This document shows, in pieces, positions 1-5,328 of a stretch of 6,565 nucleotides of DNA. This DNA is from Bacilli bacterium. Its GTDB lineage: Bacteria > Bacillota_I > Bacilli_A > RFN20 > CAG-288. How positions within the stretch are numbered: the first letter of the stretch is position 1; each line of letters starts with the position of its first letter. Below the pieces are notes generated by a model. That model saw nothing but the letters and a program-made list of their open reading frames with translations, was not told where the DNA came from and did not search any database. The stretch spans positions 1-6,565 of the forward strand of contig CAAGIQ010000190.1 of the NCBI GenBank assembly GCA_900769965.1, written 5' to 3'. The position numbers and the translations under genes are program-made.

Positions 1-1154
1 CCTAAATCGTTAAGTTCGTCATTAATAGCCTTTATAAGCTTAGTAGAACGCTTTTCTCTTAAAGATGATAACTTTATCGAGTCTTTCATAGTTTCTTCTC
101 TAAGAGCTTCTAATTCGCTTTCTAACCTATCTAGATTCTCTTGATAGTTCGATATATTATCTAGTTTTGTCTTATATTCTTCATATCGAACTAAGATATC
201 GCTAGTTCTCTTGCCAAATTTATGTTGTAAGCCACTTAATTCATATAATCTTCTGTTTATTTCATCGATTCTCTCCTCTGAGAAATCTAGTTTATCGTAT
301 TTAGAAAACATCTCGTCGAGATTATTCTCTAGTTCGTAGATGCTTTCGATGGCTTTAGAAGCTTCATTCTCAAGTAAAGACTTATTTAACGGGGTTATAA
401 AGCCTTTTAAAGACGAAAGAAACGAATCGACGCTTATTGAGTTATTCCCGTAATAGAAGTCTTTAAATGCCTTAAAAGAGTCATTTATCTTCGAGTATTC
501 ATCTAACGAATATAACTCTTCGTTAAGATCTTCAATCTCGTTTTCTTTTAAATTAAATCTACTTATCTCTTCTACTTGGTATCTTAAATAGTCCTCATCG
601 ACTAGATTGGTCTCTTTCTTATAGTCTTCGATCTCTTTTCGCTTGAGATTTATCTTCTTGTAGTTAGCGGATACTTTATCTTTTAACTCATCATAACCCT
701 TCTCTTCTAAGTAGTTATCTAGAAGACTTAAGTAGTTTCTCTCATCTAGAAGCAAGGAGTTATCACCTTGCGAATGGATGTCGATGACCTTCTTCATGAT
801 CTTTTGAACATTACTTAAAGATGTAGTTAGTCCGTTGATACGGCAGCTAGAAGTCTTATTAGGTAATAAGACACGAGAGATTACAAGTTCATTACCTTCT
901 AAATATTCTTTAATCTCTTCGTTTTTTTCTATAAAGTCATCTTCGAAGACGAATCTCCCCTCGATAAAAGCCTTTTTCGAGTCATCTCTAAGTTTTGAGA
1001 AAGTTGATCTTCCTCCGCTAAGGAGATCTAGAGCGTCGATTATTATCGATTTACCGGCTCCGGTTTCTCCCATCAAAACATTCATACCTTTTGAAAAGTT
1101 GATGTCTATATCTTCGATGATGGCAAAGTTCTCGATTCTTAAATTAGCTAACAT
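1..1154 (-). CDS. recN: DNA repair protein RecN, N-terminal part (3' end beyond window)
   Basis: RecN is a cytoplasmic SMC-like ATPase that gathers at DNA double-strand breaks and assists recombinational repair. The frame is open from an ATG at 1154 to the window edge, giving 384 full codons of a protein usually near 550 residues. The start MLANLRIENFAIIEDIDINF is the typical RecN N-terminal strand. Walker A is GETGAGKS at residues 29-36, followed by LSGGRS. RING (105-108) and IDIHSQGDN (124-132) match the family's RING and IDIHGQH blocks. YQVEEI near residue 205 and RRLYELSGLQHKFG near residue 300 are also RecN-typical. Residues from about 150 onward are rich in Glu, Lys and Leu, as expected for the coiled-coil arms. 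The second half of the coiled coil, the signature motif and Walker B lie outside the window. GGAGGA eight bases upstream supports the start. A terminator separates it from dxs, so it probably has its own promoter. Identification is firm. Confidence 0.95.
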   Translation of the reverse strand, partial: MLANLRIENFAIIEDIDINFSKGMNVLMGETGAGKSIIIDALDLLSGGRSTFSKLRDDSKKAFIEGRFVFEDDFIEKNEEIKEYLEGNELVISRVLLPNKTSSCRINGLTTSLSNVQKIMKKVIDIHSQGDNSLLLDERNYLSLLDNYLEEKGYDELKDKVSANYKKINLKRKEIEDYKKETNLVDEDYLRYQVEEISRFNLKENEIEDLNEELYSLDEYSKINDSFKAFKDFYYGNNSISVDSFLSSLKGFITPLNKSLLENEASKAIESIYELENNLDEMFSKYDKLDFSEERIDEINRRLYELSGLQHKFGKRTSDILVRYEEYKTKLDNISNYQENLDRLESELEALREETMKDSIKLSSLREKRSTKLIKAINDELNDL

Positions 1155-1162
1155 AGTGTAAT

Positions 1163-1168
1163 TCCTCC
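1163..1168 (-). promoter_or_regulatory. recN ribosome binding site
   Basis: The minus strand reads GGAGGA eight bases before the recN ATG at 1154. This is the strongest Shine-Dalgarno match in the window and it fixes the start codon, because the ATG also begins the conserved N-terminal strand of RecN. Confidence 0.85.
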
Positions 1169-1213
1169 ACTTAGTATTAGTTCTTTTTATAAACTTTTTT
1201 GTTTACATAATAT

Positions 1214-1219
1214 ATTATA
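1214..1219 (-). promoter_or_regulatory. Candidate -10 box for recN
   Basis: The minus strand reads a perfect TATAAT here, about 60 bases before the recN ATG and downstream of the dxs terminator, where a recN promoter is expected. The best partner at 17-bp spacing is TAGAAG at 1237-1242, which matches only three of six positions of TTGACA. The surrounding DNA is extremely AT-rich and the TATAAT lies inside an ATAATATATTAT palindrome, so a chance match is possible. Confidence 0.35.
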
Positions 1220-1257
1220 GATTCTAAATTGGAGTTCTTCTATATATTTATATATAG

Positions 1258-1284
1258 AAAAAAACTAGAGATGTTACTCTCTAG
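1258..1284 (-). terminator. Rho-independent terminator after dxs
   Basis: On the minus strand CTAGAGA (1284-1278) pairs perfectly with TCTCTAG (1271-1265) around the six-base loop GTAACA, and seven T residues (1264-1258) follow at once. This is the standard intrinsic terminator layout, with a modest 7-bp stem holding three G-C pairs. The first arm contains the last sense bases of dxs and the loop contains most of its TAA stop codon. It should end transcripts of the tex-to-dxs operon before recN, though read-through is likely with such a short stem. Confidence 0.75.
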
Positions 1285-3094
1285 TAATTCTTTCTAATAC
1301 GCTATCAACATCTAGTTTTAATCTAGCTAGTTGAGAATCTCTGCTTCCCCTATCGATAAACGAAGAAGGGATGGCTAATATCTCTATTTCACCTTTATAC
1401 CCTAGCTTTACTAGATGAGTAAGTAGTCGTGAACTAAAGCCTTCTTCAGTCGAGGTAGAATCGTAGATGTAAATCTTTCTATACCTTTTTATAAATCCTT
1501 TATCGATAAATTTATAATCTGACATATTTGTAATTATAAGATGGTTGTTAGTAAGATCCTTTTTAGCTAGTTTATAAGCGTTTATACCTACTGAGATAAC
1601 TAATCTATCCTTTGAATTATCGAAGAAGAGATGGTCTTCATCTGAGATTGTTTCACTTGAAGAGACATAGGTTCTTTCTTCTCTTACTAAGGTACATCTA
1701 TTAGTAGTAAAGTCATGTTCGACAATCTCTTTAACTAAGCTTTCTTTTGAATATGGGGTTATAACTTCGATATTCGGTAAGCCAAGAGCCATATCGACAT
1801 CGAATATACCTTGGTGAGAAGAGCCATCTTGACCGACTAATCCAGCTCTATCGACAACTATAAGGACGTTTAATTCCTGGCGGCAGATGTCGTGAAGAAG
1901 TTCGTCAAATCCTCTTTGAAGGAAGGTGGCATAGATACTTAATATTGGATGATTCCCTTTCAAAGCGAGGCCAGCAGCAAAAGTTAAGGCGTGTTCTTCT
2001 TCGATTCCGACATCGAAACAACGTGATGGAAAAGAGTTAAAACATCTTTCTAAGTGGCTGCCTTTTACCATTGCTGGTGAGATAAGAACCGCTTTTTCGT
2101 CTTTTTTAAGAAGCTCGTAAATGGCATCTCCTCCGACGTGAGATAGAGATATCATATCTTCTTTGACATTTGTTGGTTTACCTGTCGAGATTTCAAAAGG
2201 ACTTACTCCATGCCAATAACCGCTTTCGTCTTCTTCAGCGTACTTATAACCCTTACCTTTAGTTGTGTTTATATGGATAAGAACTGAATCATCGATATTT
2301 TTAGCTCTCTTTAGGAAGTTTTCAAGTTTGTTAATATCGTGTCCATCGATTGGACCGAGGTATTGTAAAGCAAAAGATGAGAAGAAGTTCTGTTTAAATA
2401 CGAGTTTTTTAACTATATCTTTTTGCCATTTGAAGAAGAGATAGATAAATCTTAACCCTTTTCTATCGAAAGTCTTTTTAAATATACCGGCTCCCTTCTG
2501 GTAGGAAGAAGAGGTACGAATCTTATTTAACTTATTTGCGATTGCTCCTTGAGGCTTAGATATCGACATGTTGTTATCGTTTAATATGATGATAAGCTTG
2601 CCGTTTTTAGCGTGATTTATATTATTTAAAGCTTCAAAGGCAAGTCCGTTAGCGATGCTAGCATCACCTATTACTACTACAGTATAACTGTTATCTCCAC
2701 TTAGCTTTTTAGAAGCAGCCATTCCTAAGCCTATTGAAATCGAAGTTGAGGAGTGCCCTGCTTCGAATTTATCGTATTTTGATTCCTTACGAGATTGGAA
2801 AGGAAGAAGTCCATCTTCTAGACGAATCTTAGTGATATCTCTTGAAGTAAGAATTTTATATGGATATGTTTGATGGCCGACGTCAAAAAGGATATCGTCT
2901 TCTTCAAAAGAAAACGCTGAAGCTAATGCGATCGTTAGTTCGACTATTCCGAGATTTGAAGAAAGATGTCCGCCGTTAGCTGAGACTGAAGAGATTATCT
3001 TCTCCCTAATCTCTTTAGCTAACTCTTCTTTATCTTTATAAGACATCTTCTTAACTTCTTGATAGTCGAAGTTAGTTAGATTAAATTTGCTCAT
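1274..3094 (-). CDS. dxs: 1-deoxy-D-xylulose-5-phosphate synthase (DXS)
   Basis: DXS is a cytoplasmic thiamine-diphosphate enzyme that joins pyruvate and glyceraldehyde 3-phosphate to form 1-deoxy-D-xylulose 5-phosphate, the first step of the MEP route to isoprenoids. The 606-residue product is slightly short for the family (about 620-640) but complete. Visible blocks are NGGHLSSNLG (40-49), DVGHQTYPYKIL (71-82), AGHSSTSISIGLGMA (112-126), the ThDP motif GDA (143-145) to NDN (172-174), LGPIDGHD (246-253), KGKGY (279-283), GIEEEHALTFAAGLA (363-377), FLQRGFD (391-397) and DRAGLVGQDGSSHQG (415-429). A transketolase C-terminal domain follows from about 495, with AIPSSFIDRG (574-583). By alignment to the E. 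coli enzyme, Glu366, Arg416, Asp423, His427 and Arg474 are the active-site equivalents, so activity is expected. Oddities are GDA for the usual GDG, REERT for RYPRG (471-475) and a divergent linker (186-242). It starts 30 bp after xseB with no clear ribosome site. The start is supported by alignment of the first 30 residues. Confidence 0.97.
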   Translation of the reverse strand: MSKFNLTNFDYQEVKKMSYKDKEELAKEIREKIISSVSANGGHLSSNLGIVELTIALASAFSFEEDDILFDVGHQTYPYKILTSRDITKIRLEDGLLPFQSRKESKYDKFEAGHSSTSISIGLGMAASKKLSGDNSYTVVVIGDASIANGLAFEALNNINHAKNGKLIIILNDNNMSISKPQGAIANKLNKIRTSSSYQKGAGIFKKTFDRKGLRFIYLFFKWQKDIVKKLVFKQNFFSSFALQYLGPIDGHDINKLENFLKRAKNIDDSVLIHINTTKGKGYKYAEEDESGYWHGVSPFEISTGKPTNVKEDMISLSHVGGDAIYELLKKDEKAVLISPAMVKGSHLERCFNSFPSRCFDVGIEEEHALTFAAGLALKGNHPILSIYATFLQRGFDELLHDICRQELNVLIVVDRAGLVGQDGSSHQGIFDVDMALGLPNIEVITPYSKESLVKEIVEHDFTTNRCTLVREERTYVSSSETISDEDHLFFDNSKDRLVISVGINAYKLAKKDLTNNHLIITNMSDYKFIDKGFIKRYRKIYIYDSTSTEEGFSSRLLTHLVKLGYKGEIEILAIPSSFIDRGSRDSQLARLKLDVDSVLERITRE

Positions 3095-3124
3095 AATTAC
3101 TAATAAAATACTAAATTACTACTA

Positions 3125-3310
3125 TTATTTTACAATTTCTTCCGTAACAGTACTTTTTAAGGTATTTAACTGCTCTTGTAACTCTTTTGAAAGATCCTTT
3201 CCTCTTTTATAAAGAGCGGCTACTTCGTTAAGATCTAAGCCTTTAGATTCTTCTAATTTAGCTACGATTTCATCTAATTCTTGCATCTTCTGTTCAAATG
3301 TCTTTTCCAT
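3125..3310 (-). CDS. xseB: Exonuclease VII small subunit
   Basis: This is the small subunit of exonuclease VII, which binds the C-terminal region of XseA; the complex degrades single-stranded DNA from both ends to short oligonucleotides. The 61-residue product has the family pattern FEQKMQELDEIVAKLEE (5-21), GLDLNEVAALYKRGKDLSKE (24-43), then a final amphipathic helix. That is two helices forming a coiled-coil hairpin with no catalytic residues. Length is normal for the family (60-80). The ATG lies 2 bp after the xseA stop, and GAGGG (3317-3321, six bases upstream) sits inside the last codons of xseA, so translation is probably coupled to give matched subunits. Confidence 0.94.
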   Translation of the reverse strand: MEKTFEQKMQELDEIVAKLEESKGLDLNEVAALYKRGKDLSKELQEQLNTLKSTVTEEIVK

Positions 3311-3312
3311 AA

Positions 3313-4512
3313 TTAGCCCTCTACTTTCGCTTTAATATTTCCGTCTAAGAAGATGATCTCAATTTCATCTCCTCTTTTTAACTCTTTATTTGAGACGACA
3401 ATCTTATCATCTTTTTTAACTAAGGTATAGCCTCTTTCTAATACGTTTAGAGGATTTTTCATATCTAGCTTTAGATCGTAAGTCTCAATTCTTTGAGATA
3501 ATTCTGTAATCTTCTTGATGAAGTAATAGTTAAGATTCTTATCTATGTTGTTAAGCTTAACTAAATTTGTTTCAATTTGTTTCTGCGGTGAATAGGAAGA
3601 TAACTTATCTTGATTATAAATTATTTTCATCATCTTTTCGTTAATATATGCTTCTAGATAGTCGCTGATGAAATTCTCTTTTGAAGCGATGCTATCAACT
3701 ATTAAGTCGTAATCTTCTAACGCCTTATTTGCAGCGTCAGTTGGAGTAATCGCATAGACATCGCTAGCTAGATCACATAAGGATCTATCGATCTCATGGC
3801 CAATAGCTGAGATAATTGGTTTATTTAAGGAAGAGACTTTTCTAACAAGGTTCTCGTCGTTAAAACAACTTAAATCGACTTTGCTTCCTCCTCCTCTACC
3901 GAAGATGATTAGATCAGCATCGCTTCTATCCGCTTCATCTAGAGCTTTTATCAAGGATCTAGGAGCATCTACTCCCTGCACTAAAGCATCAAATAGTACT
4001 GTATTAACTGGAAACTTCTTCTTTAAGGTTTCTTTGATATCGTGATAAGCAGCACCTGAAGCTGAAGTAACTATAGCGATCTTAGAAGGATATTTAGGTA
4101 GTTTTTTCTTTCTAGCAGAATCGAACAAACCTTCTTTAGCTAGTTTTTCCTCTAATCTTTTTAGTCTAACTAACTCCATACCTTCTCCGTATAGAGCAAC
4201 GCTCTTACATATCAAAGATATGTTTCCAAAGCCGCTGTAATAGGAGAAATCACCTCTTAAGATGACTTCATCCCCTTCCTGATATTTAGTCTTTATGTAG
4301 TTATTTGACCACGAGAAGATTATAGCTTTCAAAGTAGCTTTTGAACTAGACTCGCTGTCGACCAAGGTTAAATAGGTGTGACCATTTTTCACCTGTTTAG
4401 AAACTATCTCACCTTTAATTGAGATATTTTGGAAAAACGGGTCTTTAAAAACCTCGGATATCAACTCCGAAATCTCACTTATCGTATAAAATTCTTTTCT
4501 TTGGTATTCCAT
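3313..4512 (-). CDS. xseA: Exonuclease VII large subunit
   Basis: This is the catalytic large subunit of exonuclease VII, a metal-independent single-strand DNA exonuclease. At 399 residues it is at the short end of the family. An N-terminal OB-fold (about 7-105) includes ISIKGEIVSK (30-39) and a GNISL strand (96-100). The catalytic domain follows with KIAIVTSASGAAYHDIK (144-160), FGRGGGS (204-210), FND (217-219), IISAIGHEIDRSLCD (233-247) and ITPTDAANKA (255-264). A helical region for XseB binding comes next, then the conserved tail PLNVLERGYTLV (354-365). Asp158, Arg206, His239 and Asp242 correspond to residues reported as important in the E. coli enzyme. The stretch after RGGGS reads KVDLSCFN, where the family usually has EDLW before its FN. 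The ATG lies 4 bp after the nusB stop and has only a weak, distant AAGG (12-base spacing), so it may depend on translation from nusB. Confidence 0.96.
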   Translation of the reverse strand: MEYQRKEFYTISEISELISEVFKDPFFQNISIKGEIVSKQVKNGHTYLTLVDSESSSKATLKAIIFSWSNNYIKTKYQEGDEVILRGDFSYYSGFGNISLICKSVALYGEGMELVRLKRLEEKLAKEGLFDSARKKKLPKYPSKIAIVTSASGAAYHDIKETLKKKFPVNTVLFDALVQGVDAPRSLIKALDEADRSDADLIIFGRGGGSKVDLSCFNDENLVRKVSSLNKPIISAIGHEIDRSLCDLASDVYAITPTDAANKALEDYDLIVDSIASKENFISDYLEAYINEKMMKIIYNQDKLSSYSPQKQIETNLVKLNNIDKNLNYYFIKKITELSQRIETYDLKLDMKNPLNVLERGYTLVKKDDKIVVSNKELKRGDEIEIIFLDGNIKAKVEG

Positions 4513-4516
4513 TTAC

Positions 4517-4891
4517 TTAAATGACCTTATCGAGAACGGCATTTATATATTTGTAGTCCGAAGCGTCGAGATATTTCTTAGCTAGTTCGATTGCGCAGTC
4601 GATTGCGACTTTCTTATCGCTGGCTTTAGCGTAGCTTGCTTCACTTATTGCTAGTAAGAAAATAGCTTGAGCGATGAGATTAAGTCTTTCAAATTTCCAC
4701 TTGTTAAGGTGATTTTGAACCTTAGCAGTTATCTCTTCTTTATTGATGAGCGCTTTGACGAAGATCTCTTGAGCGAAAAGATCGATATCAGAAAAAGAAG
4801 AGACATCAAAAACGTTGATTAACTCTTCTTTAGGATCGTAATCGTTATTTACTTTTTCCTTCATCAAACACGAATAAAGGCATTCGAGCAC
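4517..4891 (-). CDS. nusB: Transcription antitermination factor NusB (GTG start; possibly broken N-terminus)
   Basis: NusB pairs with ribosomal protein S10 (NusE), binds boxA RNA and supports processive transcription of rRNA operons. The open frame gives 124 residues of all-helical NusB fold. LECLYSCLM (2-10) matches the first-helix ALQALY block. NHLNKWKFERLNLIAQAIFL (61-80) matches the W..eRi..i..aiLrla block. VAIDCAIELAKKYLD (95-109) and YINAVLDKVI (115-124) match the C-terminal VAINEAIELAK...FVNGVLD. The GTG at 4891 has no ribosome site and omits the basic RNA-binding N-terminus. In the same frame upstream, an ATG at 4924 with a good ribosome site begins MELNRMQLR, which fits that N-terminus but ends in TAA at 4897-4895. 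The coding unit may therefore really run 4924-4517 with a nonsense codon or sequencing error. Identity is firm and the start is not. Confidence 0.88.
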   Translation of the reverse strand: MLECLYSCLMKEKVNNDYDPKEELINVFDVSSFSDIDLFAQEIFVKALINKEEITAKVQNHLNKWKFERLNLIAQAIFLLAISEASYAKASDKKVAIDCAIELAKKYLDASDYKYINAVLDKVI

Positions 4892-4924
4892 TTTTTATCT
4901 TAATTGCATTCTATTTAATTCCAT
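4892..4924 (-). other. Apparent original nusB start with in-frame TAA at codon 10
   Basis: The minus strand reads ATG at 4924-4922 followed by eight sense codons (MELNRMQLR in all), TAA at 4897-4895, AAA, and then the GTG at 4891 that opens the nusB body in the same frame. The nine residues plus the following K-V-LECLYS match the NusB family start (basic residues, R-E-x-A/V-L, LY), with the stop exactly where the family usually has Glu. One base change, GAA to TAA, explains it. It could be a sequencing error, a mutation or a stop-restart leader. Confidence 0.7.
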
Positions 4925-4930
4925 ATTTCT

Positions 4931-4937
4931 ACCTCAC
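4931..4937 (-). promoter_or_regulatory. Ribosome binding site for the upstream nusB ATG
   Basis: The minus strand reads GTGAGGT, whose GAGGT core lies six bases before the ATG at 4924. The spacing is ideal and equals that of asp23 and xseB in this window. The downstream GTG at 4891 has nothing comparable, so ribosomes are expected to load at 4924. Confidence 0.65.
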
Positions 4938-4971
4938 ATTCATGTTTTCAAAGAACTTTTTTAACTCTAGT

Positions 4972-4977
4972 ATTATA
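4972..4977 (-). promoter_or_regulatory. Candidate -10 box in the asp23-nusB spacer
   Basis: The minus strand reads TATAAT about 48 bases before the nusB ATG at 4924, in the only sizeable spacer of the operon (96 bp). No convincing -35 element is seen 16-18 bp upstream, where the DNA is simple AT sequence. It could be an internal promoter for nusB-xseA-xseB-dxs, or chance. Confidence 0.3.
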
Positions 4978-4987
4978 GTAAAATTAA

Positions 4988-5326
4988 TTAATAAATTCTA
5001 CCGATCTTCACATCGACTTTAAAGGATGCGTATTCGGTCATATTTAAGAAGGCTTCTGTTACTTCCTTTTGAATCTCTTTAGCGAGAGCTAAAGCGTTTA
5101 AACCATTTTTAAAGGAAAGGTTTAAAGATACGTTAACTTCCCCTTCTTTTAATGTAACTTTTGGTTCGTCTTCTAAGCGAGCTTTAAAATCACCTTTCGC
5201 TTCATTATTTAAATCGACATAACCTAAGTCATCTAAGACGTAGTTAACTAAACTTTTAATCGAAATTGTTGAAATCGATGTTAAACCATTTGAATTGTTG
5301 TTGATGTTTATGTATTCTGTTGCCAT
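4988..5326 (-). CDS. asp23: Asp23/Gls24 family protein (YqhY-like)
   Basis: This is a small protein of the Asp23/Gls24 (DUF322) family. The 112 residues show the family order: a first strand and helix ISTISIKSLVNYVLDDLG (18-35), a charged turn, the strand pair VTLKEGEVNVSLNLSFKNG (57-75), the helix NALALAKEIQKEVTEAFLNM (77-96) and the last strand ASFKVDVKIGRIY (100-112). There is no signal peptide or membrane segment. The position directly before nusB matches B. subtilis yqhY, so a YqhY-type role is likelier than the cell-envelope stress role of staphylococcal Asp23; the exact function is not settled by sequence. The ATG lies 2 bp after the tex stop, and GAGGA (5333-5337) is formed by the last tex codons six bases upstream, which suggests translational coupling. 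Confidence 0.88.
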   Translation of the reverse strand: MATEYININNNSNGLTSISTISIKSLVNYVLDDLGYVDLNNEAKGDFKARLEDEPKVTLKEGEVNVSLNLSFKNGLNALALAKEIQKEVTEAFLNMTEYASFKVDVKIGRIY

Positions 5327-5328
5327 AA

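Noticed and set aside
835..1161. Plus-strand open frame of 108 codons
   Set aside because: It lies opposite recN, whose Walker A and other motifs are on the minus strand. The plus frame is Ser/Ile-rich with no recognisable domain.
1155..1257. LexA (SOS) box upstream of recN
   Set aside because: No CGAAC-N4-GTTCG or close variant is present; the GAAC words here have no inverted partner at the right distance.
1238..1259. Hairpin TTCTATATA/TATATAGAA as a terminator
   Set aside because: A 9-bp stem with a single G-C pair and no following T run on either strand. It lies just past the T run of the real terminator and is better explained as AT-rich promoter-region DNA.
1274..4891. Mycoplasma-type genetic code with TGA as tryptophan
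   Set aside because: The tryptophans checked in NusB, XseA and DXS are all TGG, and none of the conserved genes needs TGA read-through.
4889..4924. Frameshift, rather than a nonsense codon, at the start of nusB
   Set aside because: The ATG at 4924 and the nusB body are already in one frame, and residues on both sides of the TAA fit the family, so an insertion or deletion would break rather than repair the match.
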